Origin: an uncultured Eubacteriales bacterium
GTDB lineage: Bacteria > Bacillota > Clostridia > Oscillospirales > Butyricicoccaceae
NCBI GenBank assembly: GCA_934630445.1
Contig: CAKTWY010000062.1
Span: 1-13,007, forward strand
Direction of reading: 5' to 3'
DNA length: 13,007 nt
The notes under the pieces are model-generated. The model was not told where the DNA came from. It searched no databases and saw nothing but the letters and a program-made list of their open reading frames with translations. Shown one piece after another: positions 1-6,731 of this stretch. Position 1 is the stretch's first letter. Every line of letters begins with the position of its first letter. The position numbers and the translations under genes were made by a program.

Positions 1-36
1 GAAAAACATTTCTATGATTTTTTCATCGTCTATCAT
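1..36 (-). CDS. Start of a probable sigma-70-family RNA polymerase sigma factor (cut by window edge)
   Basis: Only the first 12 codons are inside the window, reading MIDDEKIIEMFF from an ATG at 36-34. A strong Shine-Dalgarno (AAAGGAGG, 44-51 on the minus strand) lies 7 bases upstream, so this is a real gene start. An acidic opening followed by a short helix of the form D-E-x-I-I-x-x-F/Y-F is common at the N-terminus of Clostridial ECF-type sigma factors, and that is the basis of the call. Twelve residues cannot prove a family. A possible promoter sits at 87-115. The gene would read away from the window, toward lower coordinates, and appears to have its own transcription start separate from the broken gene upstream of it. 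Confidence 0.5.
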   Translation of the reverse strand, partial: MIDDEKIIEMFF

Positions 37-86
37 CACACCGCCTCCTTTCCGGCTTCACCTATATACTACGGTTTTAGCGGCGA

Positions 87-115
87 ATACTACATCAAAT
101 CTCAAACTTTTTCAA
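87..115 (-). promoter_or_regulatory. Possible sigma-A-type promoter for the left-edge sigma gene
   Basis: On the minus strand TTGAAA (115-110, 5 of 6 matches to the -35 consensus) is followed after exactly 17 bases by TAGTAT (92-87, 4 of 6 matches to the -10 consensus). Transcription would start near 80 and give a leader of about 45 bases carrying the AAAGGAGG ribosome-binding site of the gene at 36. The area is AT-rich compared with the rest of the window, as expected for a promoter, but AT-richness alone also produces chance matches. Confidence 0.35.
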
Positions 116-125
116 AAAAATTATA

Positions 126-335
126 TCACCCTTTTTTAATAAGGCGTGACAAGTTATCTGAATGTGCTTTTGCCGTTTTACTGGCCGCTTCCCGGCGTTC
201 TACGCTGTATGGGGCGGTCAGCCGGAAAGAGAAACGCCCCTTTGCAATATCAAACTCCATACAGCCTGTTTCGGGGTCTGCGTCGATCTGGCAGCACTCG
301 CCGGGATACTGCTCGGCATAAAAAATCTCTTCCAT
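126..335 (-). pseudogene. C-terminal remnant of an unrecognised protein, 5' end lost
   Basis: This minus-strand frame runs from about 335 to a TGA at 128-126. Its codon use and residue mix look like real protein: acidic and aromatic in the first half (FYAEQYPGECC, then DADPETGC, then MEFDIAKGRFSFRL) and basic near the end (LSRLIKKG). The plus-strand translation of the same stretch is Cys/Arg-rich and looks like a shadow. An ATG exists at 335-333, but no Shine-Dalgarno precedes it, and the frame above it only mirrors the ABC ATPase gene. I therefore read this as the last 65 to 70 residues of a longer gene whose front has been cut off at the junction with that ATPase. I do not recognise the family. 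It could also be an intact 69-residue protein with an unusual leader, which I think less likely. Confidence 0.45.
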
Positions 336-1232
336 CCGGAAAAGCGCACGGTGCATGCGCTCGATCATGTCACTCTGTGTGTGGAACAGGGTGAATTTGT
401 CGCCTATGCCGGCGCCAACGGCGCCGGGAAAAGCACGACCATCAAGCTGCTCTCCGGTATTCTCGCTCCAAGCGGCGGTACGGTGCGGGTGCTCGGCCTC
501 GACCCGCAGCGCGAGCGCATCGCGCTCATGCGCCGGGCCGGGGTGCTCTTCGGCCAGCGCACCGAACTCTGGTGGGATCACCCCGTCATTACAAGCTATG
601 AATGGAAAAAGCGCGTGTGGGATATCCCCCAGCCCGTCTATGACAAAAACCTTGCGCTTGTGCGCGAGCTTCTCGATCTGGACAATATCCTGAAAACCTT
701 CGCGCGCGAGCTGAGCCTCGGTCAGCGCATGCGCGCGGACCTGGGCATGCTCCTGCTGCACGGACCGGAAATCATCTTTCTCGACGAACCGACGCTCGGC
801 CTCGACATTCTGGCAAAGCGCCGGATGATCGCCTTTTTAAAAGAGCTCAACCGTGCGGAAGGCACAACGATCCTTGTGACGAGCCACGACATGGATGATC
901 TGGAAGAAATGGCGCGGCGCATCGTGCTCCTGCGGGAAGGGCGGCTGGCATACGACGGCAATTTTGACGGCCTGCGCACGCTGCAGGACGGCCTGGGCCG
1001 CGTGTGCGTCACGACCGCTTCCGAAAGCGCGCCCGTTCTCCCCGGCCTCAGGCACATCCGCTCAGAGGCGTGCCTGCACGAGTACGCCTTTGACCGCGCC
1101 GAAACCGGCGTGCATGAGCTGCTCGGCCTTCTCGCTGCGCTGCCGGACGTGCGGGATGTTGAAATGCGCAAAGCGCCGATCGAAGAAGTCATCGCAAACC
1201 TCTATCTTAACTGGCGCGGCGCGGCGAACTGA
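162..1232 (+). CDS. ABC transporter ATP-binding protein (COG4586 type) with a non-native 5' end
   Basis: Nucleotide-binding subunit of an ABC-2-type membrane transporter; the substrate is not predictable. Counting from the ATG at 162, Walker A is GANGAGKST (residues 84-92), the ABC signature LSLGQ (184-188), Walker B IIFLDE (204-209) and the H-loop His is H242. The stretches FGQRTELWWD and LSLGQRMRADL are hallmarks of the COG4586 subgroup, whose members usually sit beside two ABC-2 permease genes. Family-like sequence starts only near residue 52 (about position 315, NLFHPEKRTVHALDH). Residues 1-51 are Cys-rich and antisense to another gene remnant, the ATG at 162 has no Shine-Dalgarno, and the usual first strand of the fold is missing. 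The first downstream in-frame GTG (349) also lacks an RBS. The gene is therefore probably 5'-truncated and may be silent. No permease follows; the next gene is convergent. Confidence 0.8.
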   Translation: MCFCRFTGRFPAFYAVWGGQPERETPLCNIKLHTACFGVCVDLAALAGILLGIKNLFHPEKRTVHALDHVTLCVEQGEFVAYAGANGAGKSTTIKLLSGILAPSGGTVRVLGLDPQRERIALMRRAGVLFGQRTELWWDHPVITSYEWKKRVWDIPQPVYDKNLALVRELLDLDNILKTFARELSLGQRMRADLGMLLLHGPEIIFLDEPTLGLDILAKRRMIAFLKELNRAEGTTILVTSHDMDDLEEMARRIVLLREGRLAYDGNFDGLRTLQDGLGRVCVTTASESAPVLPGLRHIRSEACLHEYAFDRAETGVHELLGLLAALPDVRDVEMRKAPIEEVIANLYLNWRGAAN

Positions 1233-1263
1233 CGGCGCCCCTCTCCGGCAAAGAGAGCAAAGC

Positions 1264-1295
1264 AAAACGCCCCCGGTCCTGATGGACCGGGGGCG
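1264..1295 (-). terminator. Rho-independent terminator of the sigma/anti-sigma/PHP operon
   Basis: A perfect 12-bp stem (1268-1279 with 1284-1295, GC-rich) closes a 4-base loop (TGAT). On the minus strand the stem is followed by TTTT at 1267-1264 and further T-rich sequence. It lies about 45 bases past the stop codon of the PHP gene, which is the usual place. On the plus strand no T-tract follows, so it is a poor terminator for the ABC ATPase gene, though the stem could still protect that transcript's 3' end. Confidence 0.85.
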
Positions 1296-1340
1296 AAGCC
1301 GCGCGGTGTTTCAGCCCTTCCGCTTTCGGCTGTGTTGATA

Positions 1341-2231
1341 TCATCCGATCAGCGAAATCGAAATCTCCTCCGTTCCGCCGCCGTGCGCACCCAGAGAAAT
1401 AGCAGGCTTGATCTTTCCATGGTAATCGCTCCCGCACGTGACAAACAGCGCGCGCCGCTTCGCCTCAGCCGCGTAATAGGCGCGCTGCTCCGGCGTATGG
1501 TAGCTGCTGAACGCCTCAATGCCATCGATCCCCGCGCGCAAAACCGGACCAAACAGCGCCTCAAATCCATTCAGATTCACCCCGGGATGGGCCAGAACGG
1601 CGCGTCCGCCGTTCCTGTGAATGATATCCACGACCTGTTCAAGGGGCGGAAAGACGATCTCCACATAGCAGGGCTTGCCCTGCGAATAATAATCCCAGTA
1701 AAAATTGACATACGGGTTATCGGCCCGCGCTCCGCCCGGGCGGTACGGCGCCAAAAGCGGATGGGCGGCGTACTCCGGGCTGTGAAGCAGGATCTCAGCG
1801 ACCATCTCCGGCGTCCATACCTCCTCCCAATCGCTTGTTCTGGGCAGGGCGCGCAGCGCATCCTCCGTGACCGCAAAGCCGAGTTCCTGCGTTTTCTGCA
1901 GCATCCGCCGCGAGGCTTCTATGGCCTGATCTGCAATATTGCGTTCGATGCGAGCGAAATCGGCGCTCGCATCGTCAATGCCAAGGCCCAATACGTGAAA
2001 ATTCCGCCCCTCAAAAACACAGTCGATTTCAATACCGGCGATGTAGGTGATCCCCGCGGCCTCGGCCGCCCTGCGCGCAGGCGCGTTTGCGCGCGTGCTG
2101 TTGTGGTCTGTAACGGCCATGACCCGTATCCCCGCTCCCCGGCATCTGCGCACCAGCTCCTCCGGCGAGAACTCTCCATCATCGCTGCAGCGGCTGTGCA
2201 TATGCAGGTCAACGTACTTTCCAAGCATCAT
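1341..2231 (-). CDS. PHP-domain metal-dependent phosphoesterase (YciV/TrpH-like)
   Basis: Predicted cytosolic hydrolase of the polymerase-and-histidinol-phosphatase (PHP) superfamily. Metal ligands are visible in order: HMH (H10, H12) in DLHMHS, D42-H43 in AVTDHNS, E68 in GIEID, H79, H215 in AHPG, H245, and D269/H271 in GSDYHG. The order and the closing GSDYHGKIKP resemble bacterial PHP proteins near YciV (RNase AM / 3',5'-nucleotide bisphosphate phosphatase), which remove phosphate from nucleotides or RNA ends. The exact substrate cannot be read from sequence. Length (296 aa) is normal for the family. Two adjacent ATGs are possible; the first, 7 bases after AAAGGGG, fits better. It follows the anti-sigma gene by 50 bp on the same strand with no terminator between them, so it is probably co-transcribed. 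Confidence 0.88.
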   Translation of the reverse strand: MMLGKYVDLHMHSRCSDDGEFSPEELVRRCRGAGIRVMAVTDHNSTRANAPARRAAEAAGITYIAGIEIDCVFEGRNFHVLGLGIDDASADFARIERNIADQAIEASRRMLQKTQELGFAVTEDALRALPRTSDWEEVWTPEMVAEILLHSPEYAAHPLLAPYRPGGARADNPYVNFYWDYYSQGKPCYVEIVFPPLEQVVDIIHRNGGRAVLAHPGVNLNGFEALFGPVLRAGIDGIEAFSSYHTPEQRAYYAAEAKRRALFVTCGSDYHGKIKPAISLGAHGGGTEEISISLIG

Positions 2232-2281
2232 TTATCTGCCCCTTTCAGAGCCGGTGCGGATATGCCGCGCAGGCTATATCC

Positions 2282-3676
2282 TCATTTTATCCTGATTTCC
2301 ACCGGCACGTCAAGGGTGACCCTGCGCGAATAAACGGGCGTCAGGTATACTGCGTCGTACGGGTAATCCGTGAGCGTAAACTCGGTATCGAAAAAGCCCG
2401 GCGTTTCGACCCACTCCCCTTTTTCTTCATCATAATATCCTCTTGCTCCGGAGGTCCAGCTGCTAAAGCTGTATTCCGTTCCTTTCTCGTCGTAGTACGT
2501 CGGCAAAAAGAGCTGATACGAGGCGTTTTCCTTCTGTTCCTGCGCCCGGAAGCGCAGCGTCCAGCTTTGGCCCCGGCGCTCCACGCTGTCGAGCGTCACC
2601 CCTTCCGGCAGCGCCTGCGCCGACGCGTGTGCAAGGTCGACGCGCACACGCTGCATATCGTGGTCAAGCCACGTCACGCCTGTAATGACAAGCGTCAGCT
2701 CCTTTGCGCCGGCAAAGTATGCGCTCTCGAGCCGGTGCGATGCCATCATGGGCGAATCGGTGCTGCCAGTGGCGGTAATGCCGTTTGCAATCGGGTCAAA
2801 CCGCTTTCCCCGCTCGTCGATCATGTAGAAATCAAGCGCTTTCAACCAGGCGGTGTTCCCGTCCTGGTCTTCAAAATTCAGGCGCATGTGCGTCGGATAG
2901 ACCTCCGCCGTCTTCAGTATCAGCCGCTGCGCGTCGAGTGTGATCTCACGTTCCAGCACGATCGTTTCGCCCGTGGCCGTGAAATACGGGTCAAAGGAAA
3001 GATCAAAGGAAAAGGCCGTATCGTACTCAGGCTCCTTCCACGTCTCATGCGGCGCATCTGCGGCGCGCGCGGGGGCCTCTGCCTGCGCAGTTCCGCTCCC
3101 GGCGTCGCGCGCCTTGAGGATCAGGCGCATTTCATCGGGCATATCGTTTTCTGTAAAGTCGACGGTAATCTGCCGCAGCTCCCCATTCTCCGTCAGGGGA
3201 GATCCGCTGGACAGGCTGTAGCCGGAAAGGGGGCCGCCGTCAGAGGCGCGCACCTCAGGCGTTACATCCGTTATGTGGCCATTCTCCGCGCGCATGGAGA
3301 AAAAGATATTCAGCTGCTTTTGATCGACAATCAGGTACTCCACCCGCGCGGTGATGCCATCCTGCGTCTTCTCATGTTCCACCGGCTGTACATATGCATT
3401 TTCAACCGCAGCCGAGAGCGAGGGCGAGAGCGCCACAAACTGCGCAAGCGATTTCAGCCCCGGGATCTGCCCGCAGGCGTACGCAAACGACGTCGAAGTG
3501 TTCACAAGCACGACAAACAGGAGTGCCGCCGCGGCCAGCCCTCCGGCCGGAAGCGCGACAAAACGCCTTCTGCGCGCGCGCAGCCTTGCCCGGGCGCGCG
3601 TGAGCGTATCTGCAAGTGCCGGCGGTGCCTCATCCAGTTCACGCCGAAGCGCGAGGTATTCTTCTTTTCTGTTCAC
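2282..3676 (-). CDS. DUF4179 membrane-anchored anti-sigma factor
   Basis: Likely single-pass membrane protein that holds the neighbouring ECF sigma factor inactive until an envelope signal arrives. Residues 1-38 are a charged cytoplasmic segment (the presumed sigma-binding part) ending in RARRRRF. Residues 39-59 form one hydrophobic transmembrane helix. A DUF4179 module spans about 45-135 (note NAYVQPVEHEKTQDGITARV), followed by a long outer region to residue 464 that includes a DUF5643-like stretch (about 240-345: ITLDAQRLILKTAEVYPTHMRL). The start is GTG at 3676-3674 and overlaps the sigma stop as GTGA, with AGGAGG 7 bases upstream inside the sigma gene, so the two are translationally coupled. 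Such coupling is typical of sigma/anti-sigma pairs. The signal sensed is unknown. Confidence 0.88.
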   Translation of the reverse strand: MNRKEEYLALRRELDEAPPALADTLTRARARLRARRRRFVALPAGGLAAAALLFVVLVNTSTSFAYACGQIPGLKSLAQFVALSPSLSAAVENAYVQPVEHEKTQDGITARVEYLIVDQKQLNIFFSMRAENGHITDVTPEVRASDGGPLSGYSLSSGSPLTENGELRQITVDFTENDMPDEMRLILKARDAGSGTAQAEAPARAADAPHETWKEPEYDTAFSFDLSFDPYFTATGETIVLEREITLDAQRLILKTAEVYPTHMRLNFEDQDGNTAWLKALDFYMIDERGKRFDPIANGITATGSTDSPMMASHRLESAYFAGAKELTLVITGVTWLDHDMQRVRVDLAHASAQALPEGVTLDSVERRGQSWTLRFRAQEQKENASYQLFLPTYYDEKGTEYSFSSWTSGARGYYDEEKGEWVETPGFFDTEFTLTDYPYDAVYLTPVYSRRVTLDVPVEIRIK

Positions 3677-4149
3677 TGTGCTTCCTCCTCTTCCAAAAGG
3701 TCAAGCCGCAGGAGCTGCAGCGCGCGGCGCTGGCGCGTGGCAACGGTTCCCTGCGGGAGTTTCAGACACGCGGCTGTCTGCGCAAGCGTATAATCAGCAA
3801 AAAAACGCAGGATCACCACCGCGCGAAGCTCCTCCGGCAAACGGCTGATCGCCGTCTTCAGCGGAAGGCTGTCATAGTCCGCTTCCGATGCGCGCTCCCC
3901 CGCCGCATCCTGCGGCAGCAGGCGCGCCAGGCGCTTCCGCTCTTTTTTACATTCGTTGATCAAAATACGCGTCAGCCATGTTTCAAAAAACTTCGGCTCG
4001 CGCAGGCGGCCGAGCGCGCGCAGCGCTTTAAATACCGCCTCGTCCACTGCTTCAAGCGCCGCTTCCTCATTTGCAAGGTACAGATACGCCGTGCGGTAAA
4101 GGCGCGTCCTGACCGCCTCCACCCGCGCGGAAAATTCCTGCATATCCAT
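3673..4149 (-). CDS. ECF-type RNA polymerase sigma factor
   Basis: 158-residue sigma-70-family factor with only regions 2 and 4. Region 2 spans about residues 14-70 (YRTAYLYLANEEAALEAVDE, then FFETWLTRILINECKK). Region 4 spans about 98-150 (ISRLPEELRAVVILRFFADY, then helix-turn-helix near 122-145). It should direct RNA polymerase to a small set of promoters once freed from the DUF4179 protein encoded immediately downstream. The start chosen is ATG 4149-4147, because AAAGGGGGAGG ends 6 bases before it. The open frame continues to a GTG at 4179, but using that codon would place the RBS inside the gene. No clear autoregulatory ECF promoter is visible in the 148 bp up to ftsZ; that gap holds only an AT-rich patch (4209-4232) and the ftsZ terminator. 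Confidence 0.9.
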   Translation of the reverse strand: MDMQEFSARVEAVRTRLYRTAYLYLANEEAALEAVDEAVFKALRALGRLREPKFFETWLTRILINECKKERKRLARLLPQDAAGERASEADYDSLPLKTAISRLPEELRAVVILRFFADYTLAQTAACLKLPQGTVATRQRRALQLLRLDLLEEEEAQ

Positions 4150-4280
4150 CGGCGGCCTCCCCCTTTCGCGTTGTTTCACTGATTAGATTCTTTGCCGGCT
4201 CATTTTGATTGCGGCATATAAAATATATTTTTGCCTGCCGATGCATGACGGCCATACTCCTTCAAACCTTCTGAAAAGGC

Positions 4281-4310
4281 AAAAAAATCGGGCCGTTTGG
4301 CCCGATTTTT
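4281..4310 (-). terminator. Rho-independent terminator after ftsZ (symmetrical)
   Basis: A 7-bp GC-rich stem (TCGGGCC 4288-4294, GGCCCGA 4299-4305) with GTTT loop is extended by five A-T pairs. On the minus strand it ends in seven T (4287-4281), 18 bases past the ftsZ stop codon. It has T on both sides and could act in both directions. It separates the dcw cluster from the sigma-factor operon. Confidence 0.9.
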
Positions 4311-4327
4311 GTCTGAATGATGATCCC

Positions 4328-5452
4328 TCAATGATTGAAAAGCCCCAGGAGTTTGGCAAAATCGTCGTCGTCGACGCCGGTCTCCCGCTTGGGTTCGGCG
4401 GCAGGCTGCGCCTGCGCATCATTGGCCGCAGGAGCAGCCTGCGCGCCTTCCGGCTTTTTCATCCCGGCGGAAAAGAGATTCTGCGGCGCTTCTTCCTTCG
4501 ACTCAAAGCCGGTAGCGATGACAGTGATGCAGACCTCGTCCTCCATCTTCTCATCGATCGCCGCGCCGAAGATAATATGCGCATCCGGATGCGCCGCCAT
4601 CTGTACCATCGTGGCCGCCGCTTCGACCTCTTCAAGGCCGATGTTCGGCGAACCGGTGATATTGAGAATGACGCCCTTTGCACCGTTGATGGACGTTTCA
4701 AGCAAGGGACTCTCGATAGCGAGCTTCGCGGCCTCCTCGGCCTTGTCTTTGCCTGCCGCGCGTCCAACGCCCATGTGGGCATAGCCCGCGTCCTTCATAA
4801 TGGCTGTCACGTCCGCGAAATCAAGGTTGATCAGACCCGGAACGGTGATCAGCTCACTGATCGACTGCACCGCCTGTCTGAGCACATTATCGGCGATCTC
4901 AAAGGCGTTGGCAAAGCTGATCTTCTGCTCGCTGACATATTTCAGACGTTCATTGGGGATAACGACGAGGGAGTCGACCTCACCCAGAAGCTCTTTAATA
5001 CCGGCATCCGCCTGCGAAATACGCACTTTTGACTCAAAATTGAACGGCCGCGTGACCACGCCGACAGTCAGGATGCCCAGCTCGCGCGCGATCTCCGCTA
5101 CGACTGGCGCGCCGCCCGTTCCCGTTCCGCCGCCCATACCGGCGGTAATGAAGACCATATTCGTGCCTTCCAGCGCCTGCTTGATCTCGTCGCGGCTCTC
5201 CTCGGCCGCCTTCTGGCCGATCTCCGGCTTCGAGCCGGCGCCGCGCCCGCGCGTGAGCTTCTCGCCCACCTGGATCTTGCGCGTTGCGGCAGAATAGTTG
5301 AGCGCCTGCTTGTCCGTATTGATCGCGATAAATTCCACACCGCGAAGCCCTGATTTGATCATGCGGTTCACAGCGTTATTGCCGCCGCCGCCCACGCCGA
5401 CGACCTTTATAGAAACGACAGTGTCAAGATCCATTTCGAGTTCAAAGCCCAT
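4328..5452 (-). CDS. ftsZ: Cell division protein FtsZ
   Basis: Bacterial tubulin homologue that polymerises with GTP into the Z ring and recruits the divisome. The nucleotide-binding loops are all present: GGGGNNAVNRM (T1, residues 21-31), NTDKQAL (45-51), the tubulin signature GGGTGTG (107-113) and the catalytic T7 loop NLDFADV (209-215). Length 374 aa is normal. After the GTPase core (to about residue 315) comes a roughly 40-residue Ala/Gln/Pro-rich linker and a tail ending VDDDDFAKLLGLFNH. This tail lacks the usual D-I-P-x-F-L-x-R core of the C-terminal peptide that binds FtsA, SepF and EzrA. The start is ATG 5452-5450 with GGAGG 7 bases upstream. It is last in the dcw unit, 43 bp after sbp, and is followed by a strong terminator. 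No ftsA is adjacent. Confidence 0.98.
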   Translation of the reverse strand: MGFELEMDLDTVVSIKVVGVGGGGNNAVNRMIKSGLRGVEFIAINTDKQALNYSAATRKIQVGEKLTRGRGAGSKPEIGQKAAEESRDEIKQALEGTNMVFITAGMGGGTGTGGAPVVAEIARELGILTVGVVTRPFNFESKVRISQADAGIKELLGEVDSLVVIPNERLKYVSEQKISFANAFEIADNVLRQAVQSISELITVPGLINLDFADVTAIMKDAGYAHMGVGRAAGKDKAEEAAKLAIESPLLETSINGAKGVILNITGSPNIGLEEVEAAATMVQMAAHPDAHIIFGAAIDEKMEDEVCITVIATGFESKEEAPQNLFSAGMKKPEGAQAAPAANDAQAQPAAEPKRETGVDDDDFAKLLGLFNH

Positions 5453-5495
5453 GATTCGTCCTCCATATTATATATCTGAAATGATGTTTGCAGCA

Positions 5496-5912
5496 CTAAA
5501 AAGAACTTTCCGCCTGGTCGTCCGCTCCTTGCGCAGGATCTTCGGCCCCAGGAACATTCTTGTCTTCTATAATACCTCTTTTTCTCCGGTTTGTTAAGAG
5601 GTTTCTTCGAATTTCTGCAAAATTTTGAAATAATCTTGTGCCAAAGACGACCACTGCCGCAATGGAAAGATTTACCCCAAGCTTCTCACCCGCATATGTA
5701 AGCACTGCCGCGATCGCAGCATTGCCGAAAAAGCCTGACAGAAAGATCGGCAGTGAAAATCGCCCTTTTATTTTAGCATTGACTCCGCCGAATAAACTGT
5801 CGAATGCGGCAAGTATGGCCACCGCTATATATGGTGTGAACGTACCCGGGAACTCATATGGCACCAGGAACCCGATCAGCACCCCCGCGAGGAGCCCTAT
5901 CCAAACGATCAC
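5496..5912 (-). CDS. sbp: Small basic protein Sbp (DUF1290)
   Basis: 138-residue integral membrane protein of the DUF1290 family, found beside division genes in Bacillota and Actinobacteria; its biochemical role is unknown. Hydrophobic segments lie at about residues 3-18, 27-42, 52-73 and 80-95. Family-like stretches are LLAGVLIGFLVP, AAFDSLFGGVNA and LFQNFAEIRR. The start chosen is GTG 5912-5910: GGAGG lies 8 bases upstream and the DUF881 stop codon just before it, whereas the frame upstream only shadows the DUF881 gene. A tail of about 25 mostly acidic residues (from EDKNVPGAEDP) follows the basic stretch NRRKR. It sits 13 bp after the DUF881 gene and 43 bp before ftsZ, almost surely in the same transcript. 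Confidence 0.9.
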   Translation of the reverse strand: MIVWIGLLAGVLIGFLVPYEFPGTFTPYIAVAILAAFDSLFGGVNAKIKGRFSLPIFLSGFFGNAAIAAVLTYAGEKLGVNLSIAAVVVFGTRLFQNFAEIRRNLLTNRRKRGIIEDKNVPGAEDPAQGADDQAESSF

Positions 5913-5925
5913 TATGCCCGCCTCC

Positions 5926-6648
5926 TCATTCTTTGCCCGCAGTGGTTGCGTATTCCATATCGGTGGGGCCCACATATCCGGCAATGGTGATACTCCGTTC
6001 TTTTTTGACTTCGACCTCAATGCCCCACTGCCGGAGCACTTCCACCGCGCCCTGCTTTTGCAGCAGCGCGCGCTCAAGCACATCGCTTGAACCAATCGCG
6101 CTGATCGTGTATGGCGCGCTGTATTTTACGCCGTTTACCGTCACACTGCCGCCCGTGCATTTTACACTGCTGGTCGCGATGAGCCGCTCGCCGTTGAGCG
6201 ATATCGCCTCCGCGCCCGCGTCGCAAAGTTCGTTGAGCACCCGCAGAAGATCTTCTTCATGAATGGCAAAGGCGCTTGTTTGCGCGGCGCCCGCGTTGGT
6301 CTTTCCGTTATCGCGCAGCGTGACCGTAACGCCCTGTCCGGAAACATCTGTCACTCCCGCCAGAAGCTCCATCTGCCTGAGCCGCTCGGCAAACATATCG
6401 CTGACGCCGCCTGTCTCTTCCGCCTGTATTCGAAGCTGTGCCAGCTCCTCTTTGTACTGCATAAGCTGGTTATAAAGCGCTTCGTTTTTTTCCTGCTCTG
6501 CTGTCAGTTCAAGCTGCAGCTGCTCGGCACGCGCGAGCTGCGCGCTGTCGTTTGTCTTTGTCCTGAGCACGCTTTTAAACTGCAGAGAGAGCACCAGCCC
6601 TAATACCAGCGACACCGCGCCGAGCGCAAGATTTGCTTTTTTATCCAT
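5926..6648 (-). CDS. DUF881 family membrane-anchored protein
   Basis: 240-residue protein with one N-terminal transmembrane helix (about residues 7-25), a coiled coil rich in Glu, Gln and Leu (about 35-80) and an outer globular DUF881 domain (about 95-232). Family marks include ELLAGVTDVSGQGVTVTL and LCDAGAEAISLNGERL. DUF881 proteins occur next to sbp and division genes in Clostridia and Actinobacteria. They are thought to work at the septum or cell envelope, but no activity is known to me. ATG start with AGGAG 6 bases upstream. Many Clostridia carry two tandem DUF881 genes here; this window has one. The 83-bp gap between it and divIB shows no terminator. Confidence 0.88.
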   Translation of the reverse strand: MDKKANLALGAVSLVLGLVLSLQFKSVLRTKTNDSAQLARAEQLQLELTAEQEKNEALYNQLMQYKEELAQLRIQAEETGGVSDMFAERLRQMELLAGVTDVSGQGVTVTLRDNGKTNAGAAQTSAFAIHEEDLLRVLNELCDAGAEAISLNGERLIATSSVKCTGGSVTVNGVKYSAPYTISAIGSSDVLERALLQKQGAVEVLRQWGIEVEVKKERSITIAGYVGPTDMEYATTAGKE

Positions 6649-6731
6649 TTGCTTCTCCTAACCCCAGGCCCACCGTGCCAGTTCTGTCTCTTCTCCGGCC
6701 CGTATCCAGCGCAAAAGGCCGCCGGAGCGCT

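Noticed and set aside
336..761. Upstream extension of the minus-strand frame that holds the remnant at 126-335
   Set aside because: It lies antisense to the ABC ATPase core motifs and its residue mix is that of a mirror frame, so only the part below about 335 is kept.
1332..3848. Plus-strand open frames opposite the PHP, anti-sigma and sigma genes
   Set aside because: Arg/Cys-rich shadow translations with no domain signal; the opposite strand carries clear families with coupled starts.
4150..4179. Upstream GTG start for the ECF sigma factor
   Set aside because: Its use would place the strong AAAGGGGGAGG site inside the gene; the ATG 6 bases after that site fits better.
4067..4255. 62-codon minus-strand frame overlapping the 5' end of the sigma gene
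   Set aside because: Its main part is an out-of-frame reading of the sigma gene and it has no usable RBS.
5467..5472. Perfect TATAAT on the minus strand just before ftsZ
   Set aside because: Transcription would start near 5460, inside or past the ftsZ ribosome-binding site, and no -35 box is found at 16-18 bases.
5913..6095. Longer start for sbp
   Set aside because: The added 61 residues shadow the DUF881 gene and are Cys/Ser/Arg-rich; the GTG at 5912 has GGAGG at correct spacing.
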